Made by a program: the position numbers and the translations under genes. The notes beneath the pieces are model-generated. The model searched no databases. It saw nothing but the letters and a program-made list of their open reading frames with translations, and was not told where the DNA came from. Shown here one piece after another: positions 18,244 to 26,875 of a stretch of DNA of 60,530 nucleotides; positions within the stretch are counted from its first letter, which is position 1, and the number at the start of each line of letters is the position of its first letter. This DNA is from Eubacterium sp. (lineage in GTDB: Bacteria > Bacillota > Clostridia > Lachnospirales > Lachnospiraceae): assembly GCA_017437905.1 (NCBI GenBank), contig JAFRWY010000086.1, positions 1-60,530 on the forward strand, in the 5' to 3' direction.

Positions 18244-18343
18244 TATACCTGTTCTTAAATAACTCGACCGAATGCTTGCCCGCTTACACCGATAGTACGC
18301 CTCAAAAATCCTCAGTGTAGCCCGGCATAGCGGCACAATGCAT

Positions 18344-18398
18344 ATACAAAAAACATCCGGCGAGGGGAATCTCCCCTTCAGCTGGATGTTTTTTTGTA
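18344..18398 (+). terminator. Bidirectional terminator
   Basis: A long hairpin with A-rich left arm (from 18344) and T-rich right arm (to 18398) also pairs inside (AGGGG/CCCCT). It separates the wall-binding gene from the leftward ABC genes. Confidence 0.88.
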
Positions 18399-18426
18399 TC
18401 TGATATGATAGCGGAAATCAGCGCCT

Positions 18427-18513
18427 CATTGAAAGCGGTCATATCCCGATTCCGGTGGCGGAACCCGGCTCTACATTGAAAGCGGTCATATCCCGATTCC
18501 GGTGGCGGAACCC
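18427..18513. repeat. 40-bp direct repeat, 47 bp apart, over the permease stop
   Basis: Bases 18427-18466 and 18474-18513 are identical. The right copy contains the last codons and stop of the leftward permease gene; the left copy lies just beyond it. Confidence 0.95.
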
Positions 18514-19097
18514 AGCTCCTCATTGATGGCGTCCACGTCACGCTTCAGGGATCGGAACTGGCTGATGGCCATGATCACGGAGCACATTCCGGGAGCGGCT
18601 TTCTCATTGAAGAGAGTGCCGAAGATCAGCCCCAGTGCGATGAAGAACAGGGCGGAGGGAAGTGCAGTGAAAAGAGCCGACAGCAGTCCCAGCGGGTTCA
18701 GATCATATCCGGTGATGAGAGCGATGATATAGGATGCCGTGTAGGTGATGACGCCCTGGATCAGTGCAACCATCAGCATGGGCAGGATGTATCCGTTGGT
18801 AAAATTCCGGCTCTTCATGGGGGAGGCATACAGGCGGATCAGGAAGGAGCTTCCCCGGTCCGTGGCCACCTGAAGTGCGGTGAAGAGCATGATGAAGGTC
18901 TGTCCGAAGACGGCCACGCCCCCTGCCAGATTATCGATCCGGAAGATGGTCATGCCGGACTCCTTTGGGATGTTGGAATTCACCAGGCTCATGATGATCA
19001 GCATCACAACCGGAAATGCAACGCAAAAGATGTAACTCAGTACGTCGCGGGACATTTCCGTGAGATTTCTTCTTGCAAAGCTTACGGTTTTATTCAT
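18486..19097 (-). CDS. ABC-2 type permease, apparently C-terminally shortened
   Basis: A 203-residue membrane protein of the ABC-2 exporter class; the conserved ATDRGSSFLIRLYASPMKSR loop and the LFFIALGLIFGTLFNEKAAPG helix are clear. Homologues usually run to about 245 residues with six helices. Here the sequence after GMCSVIMAISQF turns into a polar tail (RSLKRDVDAINEELGSATG) and stops, so the last helix or two are missing. The stop lies in a 40-bp duplication, which points to local rearrangement. It may be a pseudogene or still form a pore. The ATPase partner lies just upstream on the same strand. Confidence 0.75.
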   Translation of the reverse strand: MNKTVSFARRNLTEMSRDVLSYIFCVAFPVVMLIIMSLVNSNIPKESGMTIFRIDNLAGGVAVFGQTFIMLFTALQVATDRGSSFLIRLYASPMKSRNFTNGYILPMLMVALIQGVITYTASYIIALITGYDLNPLGLLSALFTALPSALFFIALGLIFGTLFNEKAAPGMCSVIMAISQFRSLKRDVDAINEELGSATGIGI

Positions 19098-19171
19098 GAC
19101 AGACTCCTTTTCTTGTCTGATTGGGTTGTATCAGAGGTGACGACAGGCCCGCTGGCTGCAGACTGCAGGAG

Positions 19172-19888
19172 TTACCGGTCCGGCAGAGAGACGAAGACCT
19201 CCTCGAGTCCCTTCCTGCCGGTCCTTTCCTCCAGTTCGGAAAGGGTTCCCAGCTCCACAAGTCTTCCCCGGATCATGACTCCGATCCGGTCGGACAGCGC
19301 CTCTGCTTCTTCCATATAGTGGGTGGTGAGGATGATGGTGGTTTTTCCCTTCAGGTCGCTGATGATCTTCCACAGCTCCCGGCGGGCCAGGACGTCCATG
19401 CCCAGGGTGGGCTCATCCAGGAAAAGAACCTTCGGGTCGCCGATCAGCGCCATGGCGATGGACAGTCGGCGTTTCCACCCGCCGGAGAGGGTTTTTGCCC
19501 TTTTGCTCCGCACCTCTTCCAGTCCGAAATCCCGGATGATCCCTTCCGCGGCGTCCCGGTTCTTTCCATAAATCTCTGCCATGAACCGGAGATTCTCTTC
19601 CACGGTCAGCTTCTCGGCCACTGCCGTATCCTGGGTGGAGATGCCGATCATTTCCTTTACCCTATCCGGCTCCCGGCTTACATCATGCCCGAAGATCTCT
19701 GCCGTCCCCCGGGTGGGGGCAGTGAGGCAGGACAGCATGCGGATGGTGGTGGTCTTGCCGGCTCCGTTTACGCCCAGCAGGGCGAAGAGCTCTCCCTCGG
19801 GGATGGTCAGGTCCAGGTGATCCACAGCTGTTTTCTCGTTATATATCCTGGTCAGTCCGGTGGTCCGGATAGCGATCGATCCTTTCAT
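19172..19888 (-). CDS. ABC transporter ATP-binding protein (DrrA/CcmA-like exporter)
   Basis: A 238-residue ATPase that powers the ABC-2 permease encoded next. Walker A is GVNGAGKTTT, Walker B with catalytic Glu is VLFLDEPTLGMD, and the switch His is in LTTHYMEEAEAL. The signature motif is LSGGWKRR, with Trp where Gln is usual. AAAGGAG sits 6 bases before the ATG. Such pairs export drugs, peptides or lipids; the substrate is unknown. Confidence 0.93.
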   Translation of the reverse strand: MKGSIAIRTTGLTRIYNEKTAVDHLDLTIPEGELFALLGVNGAGKTTTIRMLSCLTAPTRGTAEIFGHDVSREPDRVKEMIGISTQDTAVAEKLTVEENLRFMAEIYGKNRDAAEGIIRDFGLEEVRSKRAKTLSGGWKRRLSIAMALIGDPKVLFLDEPTLGMDVLARRELWKIISDLKGKTTIILTTHYMEEAEALSDRIGVMIRGRLVELGTLSELEERTGRKGLEEVFVSLPDR

Positions 19889-20211
19889 GGCTTTCTCCTT
19901 TGACTCGAATTTAGGGCCTTCGGGAAGCCTGCTGCTTCTGCGGATTTGGTTTGTCTCTGCTCCGCTTTCCCGGCTGCCTGCTTTTTGTCTTTGTGAATCC
20001 GACTATATCTCATGGGATCGGGGTTGGAAAGATAATCCCGATGAACGGTATTTTTCGTCAGATGAACGGTCTGCAATATTTCTGAAAAAACTTTTTTATG
20101 TTTTAAGGTTTCTTTCAGATTGCTGCGGTATCATGGCATCATCAAAGGAACAAAGACACGGGCCTTGCCCGATGTGAACCAGGCGAAATACGGAGGAAAG
20201 GGGTACATACC
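19889..20211. other. 323-bp divergent intergenic region
   Basis: No gene is supported. GATGAACGGT occurs twice, at 20040-20049 and 20061-20070 (21 bp apart), which could be an operator. A weak leftward promoter (TTTCCA, 17 bases, TATAGT on the minus strand, about 20000-20030) may serve the ABC genes. No clear rightward promoter was found. Confidence 0.4.
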
Positions 20212-20982
20212 ATGAGTACATTCCAGGAAGTTTTCAAAAGAACAGAGATCAAATATCTCCTGAGTGAGGAGCAGTACGTAGCACTGATGCAGCGGCTGCA
20301 GGGCATCGCGGAAGTCGACCGGTACGGTGAGAGCGATATCCTGAATATCTACTATGATACCCCGGATTTCAACCTGATCCGTACTTCCCTGGAGAAGCCG
20401 GTGTATAAGGAGAAGCTCAGACTTCGCAGCTACGGTATACCGAAGGATGAATCCACTTCCTTTATCGAGATTAAGAAGAAGTACAAAGGTGTGGTCTATA
20501 AACGCCGGATCGATGCACCCTACGAGAAAGCCAGGAACTACTTGGACGGACGGGGCGAGCTTCTTCAGAAATCCCAGATCAAGGCAGAGATCGATGCCAT
20601 GAAGAACGGATATGCGGGCCTTCGGCCGGCCATGGCTATCTCCTACAAGCGGATCGCCATGGCAGGGATCCAGGATCCGAACCTTCGGATCACATTTGAC
20701 CGGCAGATCCTTTGGAGAACCGATAAGCTGGATCTGAAGGAAGGACCGAAGGGCGAAGATCTTCTGCAGCCGGGACAGCGTCTGATGGAGGTGAAGATCG
20801 CCAACGCATTTCCCATGGAGCTTTCGCGGATCTTCAGCGAGCTGGGAATCTTCCCGGTATCCTTCTCCAAGTACGGAAGAGGCTACGAGGTTATGATGAG
20901 CCGTCGCCTGGCAGGCGCCTACATCTACCGCCTTGCAGGCAGCGCAGTACAGAAGAACAGAGAGGCAGTGGCCTATGCCTGA
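20212..20982 (+). CDS. VTC-domain protein (polyphosphate polymerase-like)
   Basis: A 256-residue soluble protein with the VTC tunnel-fold pattern: KRTEIKYLLSEEQY at the start, IYYDTPDF, YKEKLRLRSYG, FIEIKKKYKGVVYKRR, and EVKIANAFP near the end. In yeast Vtc4 this domain makes polyphosphate from ATP, using basic residues in the tunnel and an acidic metal ligand; the matching Lys, Arg and Glu residues are present. In bacteria the gene usually lies beside a DUF4956 membrane protein, as here. Enzymatic activity is inferred. GGAGGAAAGGGG lies upstream of the ATG. Confidence 0.92.
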   Translation: MSTFQEVFKRTEIKYLLSEEQYVALMQRLQGIAEVDRYGESDILNIYYDTPDFNLIRTSLEKPVYKEKLRLRSYGIPKDESTSFIEIKKKYKGVVYKRRIDAPYEKARNYLDGRGELLQKSQIKAEIDAMKNGYAGLRPAMAISYKRIAMAGIQDPNLRITFDRQILWRTDKLDLKEGPKGEDLLQPGQRLMEVKIANAFPMELSRIFSELGIFPVSFSKYGRGYEVMMSRRLAGAYIYRLAGSAVQKNREAVAYA

Positions 20983-21045
20983 AATTCGATGACAAAAGTC
21001 TGCAAATAAATGTCAGGAACAGACTGACGAAAGGGGATGAACATT

Positions 21046-21723
21046 ATGACGAATATCTTTGATTCCATTTTTACGACGACAACACTCACGGGAACGAATT
21101 TCCTGATCGCAACCGGATGCTCCGTTATCTGCGGCATCGTGATTGCCCTCCTGTATAAGATCAGGAATCATTGCTCCAGGAGTTTTCTTATCACACTGGC
21201 AGTACTGCCTGCAGCAGTGCAGATGGTGATCATGCTGGTGAACGGCAACCTGGGTGCGGGGGTTGCGGTGGCCGGAGCCTTCAGTCTGGTACGCTTCCGT
21301 TCCGCACCCGGACGGGGCCAGGAGATCGCGTGTATCTTCGAGGCCATGGCCGTGGGCCTGGCAACCGGTATGGGATATATCGGGATCGCAGCCATCTTCA
21401 CTGTAGTGATCTCCCTGCTGATGCTGGTGCTGAATGTAACCGGCTTCGGTGACAGTTCCAAACAGGAGAGGATCTTAAAGATCATGGTCCCGGAGAATCT
21501 GGATTTCGAAGGCAAATTCGATCCGATCCTGGATAAGTACCTCAGCTCCTATATCATCGATGAGGTGAAGACCACGAATATGGGGAGCATGTATAAGGTC
21601 AGCTATCATGTGATCACAAGACCCGGTGTCTCCGTGAAGGCTCTGATGGATGAGCTTCGTACGGAAAATGGGAACCTGGAGATCAGCATGGGACGACCTG
21701 CCGTGGCCTACGACGAGCTGTAA
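21046..21723 (+). CDS. DUF4956 membrane protein
   Basis: ATG 21046 is chosen because AAGGGG (21031-21036) lies 9 bases upstream; ATG 21037 touches it. The 225-residue protein has three to four N-terminal helices, including LAVLPAAVQMVIMLVNGNLG and the conserved AGAFSLVRFRSAPGRGQEIA loop, followed by a cytoplasmic domain of about 85 residues. DUF4956 proteins commonly accompany VTC-domain proteins and are thought to form a membrane partner. The exact role is unknown. Confidence 0.92.
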   Translation: MTNIFDSIFTTTTLTGTNFLIATGCSVICGIVIALLYKIRNHCSRSFLITLAVLPAAVQMVIMLVNGNLGAGVAVAGAFSLVRFRSAPGRGQEIACIFEAMAVGLATGMGYIGIAAIFTVVISLLMLVLNVTGFGDSSKQERILKIMVPENLDFEGKFDPILDKYLSSYIIDEVKTTNMGSMYKVSYHVITRPGVSVKALMDELRTENGNLEISMGRPAVAYDEL

Positions 21724-21792
21724 AAGACGCTTCACGATCACTCTTTTCATAAATCCTTTTGCCAACCCTTTTTTATACACTCTCTTTACCCT

Positions 21793-21833
21793 GCCGGTGG
21801 CCAGCTCCCCTTTCCTGACCGCCGGCTTTTTTT
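21793..21833 (+). terminator. Rho-independent terminator after VTC/DUF4956 pair
   Basis: A 12-bp stem (21793-21804 with 21815-21826, one mismatch and one G-T pair) is followed by seven T. Confidence 0.88.
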
Positions 21834-21895
21834 CGTCACCGGGAACATGGAGTATAGCGGTGGCAGAATAACCGGAGGAAAGGGGAAGAAAAAGG

Positions 21896-21925
21896 TTGTG
21901 TGATGGGCATGAAATGCGGTAAAAT
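21896..21925 (+). promoter_or_regulatory. Putative promoter for the NRPS-like gene
   Basis: TTGTGT (21896-21901), 18 bases, TAAAAT (21920-21925). Confidence 0.5.
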
Positions 21926-22012
21926 AGATATTAGATTTTCTGCAGCAATGAAGGCAGGATCATGGGGGCTTTCATCAGACTAAATTCGGAACGATAACAG
22001 GAGGAGAAATGT

Positions 22013-25003
22013 ATGGGTACTATTATTGATCTGCTGGATCAGTACACGAAGGACACGCCGAATGCGGCCATCCTTTTCGACGATTCGCATTCCAAGGGCA
22101 TCACTTATACACAGCTGGATGACCTGACGGGACGTGTCTATGCATATCTGAAGAAGAAGGGCGTAGGAAGGGAGGATTTCGTCCTCATCAACCTGCCTCG
22201 TGGCGTACAGCCCATTATAGCCATGCTGGGCGTATGGAAGGCCGGCGCGGCCTGGGCATTGGTAGAGGATACCTATGCACCGGAGCGTATCAATTATATC
22301 CGTGAGGACTGCGGATGCAAGTTTGAGATCAACATGCAGGCCATGAGCGAGATCATTCAGACCGAAGCCCTGTCCGGCCACGAGACGCCGGATGACCATG
22401 ATGCAGCTTATGCCATCTACACATCAGGTACCACGGGAAATCCCAAGGGCGTACTCCATGAGTACGGCAATCTGAATCGCGCCATCGAGTCCATCCAGGT
22501 GAACGGCGAGACCCCGTTTACAAACAAGGACCGTCTGGCGCTGCTGGCACCCATGAACTTTGTGGCTTCCGTCATCGTGATCCTGAAGGGCCTCAGCATT
22601 CAGGGAGGAAAGATCTACGTGGTGAGCTACGCCACCATCAAGAACCCCATGGCTCTGAAGATGTTCTTCATGGAGAAGCGGATCTCCGTCACCTTCCTGA
22701 CTCCGTCCTATGTACGGATGCTGGGCAACCAGACCGGACCCTTCCTGCGCATGCTCTTCGTAGGTAGTGAACCGGCCAATAACGTATACAACAAGAAGCT
22801 GGATCTCATCAACATTTACGCCTGCTCCGAGAGCGGCTTTGCGGTTGGCGTGTTCCAGATCGATAAATCCTATGAGACCTGCCCCATCGGTAAGCCGGAG
22901 GTTAAGACGGACATCCAGCTGCTGGATGAGGACGGAAATGTGGTGCCCGACGGCGAGATGGGTGAGCTCTGCTTCGAGAATCCCTACGTCCGCGGCTATA
23001 TCAATCTTCCGGAGGAATCTGAGAAGGCATTCGTGAACGGTATGTATCATACCGGCGACCTGGCAAGGAAGAACCCCGACGGCAACTACGTGCTGCTGGG
23101 ACGCTCCGGCGATATGATCAAGATCAATGGTAACCGGATCGAGCCGGCGGAGATCGAGGCAGCCGTGAAGGCGGTCCTGGAGGTAAAATGGGTCGCTGCC
23201 CGCGGCTTCGAAGAGAACGGTAAGAGTTATCTCGCGGCATACTACACCGAGGATGTGGACGTGGATCCGGATTACATGCGGGAAGAGCTGTCCAAGCGTC
23301 TGCCCTACTATATGATCCCCGCATATTACATGAAGATCGATGAGATTCCTCTGAAGGCAAACGGCAAGATGGACCGGAAGGCGCTTCCCAAGCCGGATAC
23401 CAGTAATTTCAAGACCGAGTATGTGGCGCCGGTTTCCGAGACGGAGATCGCACTCTGCGAGGCTATGCAGAAGGTTCTGAAGGTAGATCAGATCGGTCTG
23501 CACGATGATTTCTATGAAATGGGCGGCGATTCCCTGGGCTCCATCCAGGTCATTGTGGAGAGCCACCTGCCGGGTCTCCAGGCCAGCGAGATCTTCCGCG
23601 GAAGAACCCCGGAGAAGATCGCGAAGCTGTATGAAGAGAATCACGCAAATGATGACGGTGAGGCACCGGAGGTTAAGAATGCGGAGGCTATGAAGCATGA
23701 CCATCCGCTGACGGCCGAGCAGCTTTATATGCTGGATTATCAGCTCTACACCCCCATGTCCACCATGTATAACCTGTTCTCCATGATGAAGGCGGATAAG
23801 GATGACTTCGATCTGGAGAAGCTGGCAGAGACCATGCGAACCGTGGTCCGGAATCATCCGGCACTGCTGACCACATTCCATTTCAATGAGGATGGAGATG
23901 TGATACAGCGCTACACCCCGGAGGTGGAACGTGAGATCCGGGTGGAGAAGATCACGGAATTTGAGTTCCAGAATCTGAAGGATACCCTGGTACAGCCCTT
24001 CCAGATCATCGGCGGATGTCTGTATCGCTGCCGGATCTTCGAAACCGAGAAGCACGGTTATATCTTCTTCGATGTACATCATACACTGTTCGACGGTACG
24101 TCCCTGAAGGTTTTCATGGGCAATGTAGGCAAGCTCTACATGGGCATGCTGCCGGATCCGGACTTCTACTACATGATGCTGCAGAAGCGGGAGGATGTGA
24201 TAGATACCGACTTCTACAATGAAAGCAAGAAGTACTTTGAGGACCGGTTCGACGGCGTGGAGTGGTCCAGCTATCCGAAGATCGATCATGAATCCCGTGA
24301 GAACGAGATGGGTGAGCTCTTCGCGGAGATGGGCATCGAGCAGCCCCAGATGGCAGCCATGGAACGGCGTTACAAGATCTCCCGCAACGAATTCTTCATC
24401 ACCGTGGCGGCGCTGTCCATCGCATTTTACAATAAGGAATATGACATCAAGCTGTCCTGGATCTACAACGGTCGTGAGGATCTGCAGATGATGAATACGG
24501 TAGGCCTTCTGTTCCGGGATCTGCCCATCGGACTTCGACTGCAGGATGATCATACCATACGGAACATCTTCGCAAATGTGCATGATCAGGTGCAGAAGGG
24601 CATCGAGCACAGCTGCTATCCCTATGTGGATACCCACAATCAGGTGGGCGGAAAAGAAAGCGCATACCTGCTCTATCAGCAGGACATCCGTGACATGGGC
24701 GATATGGGCGGCATGAACATCGAGACCGTGGATGTGCGTCAGAATCAGGCTGCATCCCAGACCATTCTGGATATGGAGATCCTGGACGGTTCTGACGGCC
24801 TGAAGCTGATGATCGACTATGCAGCCAGCCGTTACAAGGATGAGAGCATCGAGCGCTTCAAGGATATGTTCCTGCGGATTGCCCAGTCCCTGGTAACCCA
24901 GACCTCCCAGGAGGATCTGACTGTGAAGGAGCTCCGGAAGAAGATGGAAGATAAGAAGAACTTCTTCACGAAGGTGAAGGGTATCTTCAGAAGAAAGAAG
25001 TAG
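22013..25003 (+). CDS. NRPS-like protein, adenylation-carrier-condensation order
   Basis: A 996-residue cytosolic protein. The adenylation domain (about 1-460) has the ATP loop TSGTTGNPKG near 137, the YHTGDLARKNPDG motif and the end motif ANGKMDRKAL. A carrier domain (about 475-540) has GGDSLGS with the Ser for the phosphopantetheine arm. A condensation-type domain (about 565-970) has an intact HHTLFDG catalytic motif near 690. It would activate an amino or carboxylic acid, hold it as thioester and join it to an acceptor. There is no thioesterase or second module, and no PPTase gene is near. An esterase gene follows 57 bases later. GGAGGAG precedes the ATG. The product is unknown. Confidence 0.92.
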   Translation: MGTIIDLLDQYTKDTPNAAILFDDSHSKGITYTQLDDLTGRVYAYLKKKGVGREDFVLINLPRGVQPIIAMLGVWKAGAAWALVEDTYAPERINYIREDCGCKFEINMQAMSEIIQTEALSGHETPDDHDAAYAIYTSGTTGNPKGVLHEYGNLNRAIESIQVNGETPFTNKDRLALLAPMNFVASVIVILKGLSIQGGKIYVVSYATIKNPMALKMFFMEKRISVTFLTPSYVRMLGNQTGPFLRMLFVGSEPANNVYNKKLDLINIYACSESGFAVGVFQIDKSYETCPIGKPEVKTDIQLLDEDGNVVPDGEMGELCFENPYVRGYINLPEESEKAFVNGMYHTGDLARKNPDGNYVLLGRSGDMIKINGNRIEPAEIEAAVKAVLEVKWVAARGFEENGKSYLAAYYTEDVDVDPDYMREELSKRLPYYMIPAYYMKIDEIPLKANGKMDRKALPKPDTSNFKTEYVAPVSETEIALCEAMQKVLKVDQIGLHDDFYEMGGDSLGSIQVIVESHLPGLQASEIFRGRTPEKIAKLYEENHANDDGEAPEVKNAEAMKHDHPLTAEQLYMLDYQLYTPMSTMYNLFSMMKADKDDFDLEKLAETMRTVVRNHPALLTTFHFNEDGDVIQRYTPEVEREIRVEKITEFEFQNLKDTLVQPFQIIGGCLYRCRIFETEKHGYIFFDVHHTLFDGTSLKVFMGNVGKLYMGMLPDPDFYYMMLQKREDVIDTDFYNESKKYFEDRFDGVEWSSYPKIDHESRENEMGELFAEMGIEQPQMAAMERRYKISRNEFFITVAALSIAFYNKEYDIKLSWIYNGREDLQMMNTVGLLFRDLPIGLRLQDDHTIRNIFANVHDQVQKGIEHSCYPYVDTHNQVGGKESAYLLYQQDIRDMGDMGGMNIETVDVRQNQAASQTILDMEILDGSDGLKLMIDYAASRYKDESIERFKDMFLRIAQSLVTQTSQEDLTVKELRKKMEDKKNFFTKVKGIFRRKK

Positions 25004-25060
25004 AAGGGTGAAACTGTCGGAAGTGTTCCGGCAATCGCATCATCGTAATTGGAGTAGTAT

Positions 25061-26719
25061 ATGAGCAACGATATGAAAAAACGTATCCGCGCAGCCTACG
25101 GGGTGAATCGTGAAAGGGAGACGGTGGATGATCCTTCCTATGCGGCAGTTTGCGAGAACGGGACCTTCGTCGGAAGGCAGGCCGGTGAGACCATAGCCTT
25201 CCGGGGGGTTCCCTTCGCAAAGCCGCCGGTGGGAGACCGGCGCTGGAAGAAGCCGGAGGCACCGGATCCGGATACCCGGATCTTCGAAGCGTATTTCAAC
25301 GGCAAGAGTCCTATCCAGACGGAGTGGCCTACGGAGGTCGCGTCCTATTACCCCCAGGGAGAGGACTGTCTGTATCTGAATGTCTGGGTGAGTCCGGGCT
25401 TTCAGGGAAGGAAGAGAGCCGTGATGGTATTCTTCCATGGAGGCTCCTACGGTTGGGGCGGGACTGCGGATCCCCTGTATGACGGACAGGCGCTGGTTAC
25501 GGCCCACCCGGAGATCGTGCTGGTGACGGTTGGTTACCGGACCGGACTTATGGGATTTGTGGACTTTTCATCCCTTCCCGGAGGAGAGGCCTTCCCGGAT
25601 GCACCGAACCTTGGAATATGGGATCAGATCGAGGCCCTTCGGTGGGTGCATCGGAATATCGCTTCCTTTGGCGGGGATCCGGAATGCGTAACCATTTTCG
25701 GAGAATCCGCAGGCGGCGGAAGCGTGTCGATCCTGCCCTTTATCCCGGAGGCCAAGGGGCTGTTCTCCAGGTCTATCGCCCAGAGCGGGTCGGTGGCGCT
25801 GACATTTTCCAGGGAGGAATGTCAGGGCTTTACGAAGCGGCTGCTGGAGGCAAGCGGCGCCAAGACCATGGATGACCTGATGGCGCTGTCCGAGGAAGAG
25901 CTGCAGCGTGTTAACGAAGCGGTAAATATGTTTAATAATTTCCCCCAGCGGGACGGGGTGCTGATCCCGGAGGATCCGTATCAGTATTACGCGGAGGGGA
26001 AGACGGCGGATATCGATCTTCTGGTCGGAACCAACGCCAATGAGATGAATTACTGGATCGGTGAGCTGGGCGGCTTAATGTCCTATCGGTTCGGGATCCC
26101 GGTGAAATACGAGAACGATCTGAAGGCGATGGATGCCGGAAAGCGGAAGATCGTGAAGAAGTTCGTGGATCGGCAGAAGGGGCATCCCATCTGGCGCATA
26201 ACGGAATTCTACAATGAAATGATGTTCCGCCTGCCTGCCATCAGACAGGTGGAGGAGCATTGCAAGAATGGCGGAAAGGCCTACATGTATTTCTGGAAGG
26301 TGCCCAGCCATGTCCGCTTCCGGGGCGCCTGTCATGCGGTAGAGCTGGCATATGTATTCGGAAATGTGGACGAGACCATCTATACCGGCAAAAGGGCCAA
26401 CAAGACGATTTCGGAAATGGTGCAGCGGATGTGGGTGAACTTTGCAAAGACCGGAAATCCCTCCACGGTACCTTACCGGTGGCCTAAATACGGCCGGCAG
26501 TACCGTGCCACCATGATCATCGATACCAATACCCATGTGGAGATGTCTCCCAAGGACAGGTCCCGGCGGATGCTGCAGCCGATCCTGGACGAGCATGTGG
26601 ACATGAGTTACACGGAAATGAGTTATAATGTCCCCTTCGTTCGCAGCCTGGCTGCCGCCGGGGCATTGACGCTGGCTGCCGTGGGAACGGCAGTGGTACG
26701 GGGGCTTCGGAGGGGATAA
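25061..26719 (+). CDS. Type B carboxylesterase with C-terminal membrane helix
   Basis: A 552-residue alpha/beta hydrolase. The family start motif GVPFAKPPVGDRRW, the oxyanion segment FFHGGSYGWGG, the nucleophile elbow GESAGGGS (Ser near 215), the acid in GTNANEMNYW (near 328) and the His in GACHAVELAYVFGN (near 424) form a full triad. These enzymes cleave esters. The last 25 residues (AAGALTLAAVGTAVVRGLRR) are hydrophobic and end in basic residues, unusual for the family; they could tail-anchor the enzyme. It is probably co-transcribed with the NRPS-like gene and could release or trim its product (inference). Confidence 0.92.
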   Translation: MSNDMKKRIRAAYGVNRERETVDDPSYAAVCENGTFVGRQAGETIAFRGVPFAKPPVGDRRWKKPEAPDPDTRIFEAYFNGKSPIQTEWPTEVASYYPQGEDCLYLNVWVSPGFQGRKRAVMVFFHGGSYGWGGTADPLYDGQALVTAHPEIVLVTVGYRTGLMGFVDFSSLPGGEAFPDAPNLGIWDQIEALRWVHRNIASFGGDPECVTIFGESAGGGSVSILPFIPEAKGLFSRSIAQSGSVALTFSREECQGFTKRLLEASGAKTMDDLMALSEEELQRVNEAVNMFNNFPQRDGVLIPEDPYQYYAEGKTADIDLLVGTNANEMNYWIGELGGLMSYRFGIPVKYENDLKAMDAGKRKIVKKFVDRQKGHPIWRITEFYNEMMFRLPAIRQVEEHCKNGGKAYMYFWKVPSHVRFRGACHAVELAYVFGNVDETIYTGKRANKTISEMVQRMWVNFAKTGNPSTVPYRWPKYGRQYRATMIIDTNTHVEMSPKDRSRRMLQPILDEHVDMSYTEMSYNVPFVRSLAAAGALTLAAVGTAVVRGLRRG

Positions 26720-26783
26720 AGCAGGTTCGTCCCACCGTGACATAGGTTCTCCGGATCGGGAGACCGAACCGGAAGCTCCGCCC

Positions 26784-26830
26784 CATAGAAAAACCGCTCA
26801 GACCTTAAGGGCCTGGGCGGTTTTTCTATG
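26784..26830 (+). terminator. Bidirectional terminator
   Basis: An 18-bp stem (26784-26801 with 26813-26830, one G-T pair) has an A run on the left and a T run on the right, between convergent genes. Confidence 0.95.
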
Positions 26831-26875
26831 TGAGATTCCGATAAACAGGTATTTGGTAAGTAAGAACCCGGTAAG

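Noticed and set aside
22424-24637. 737-codon minus-strand open frame
   Set aside because: It lies opposite the NRPS-like gene, whose motifs are intact; the composition is that of a shadow frame.
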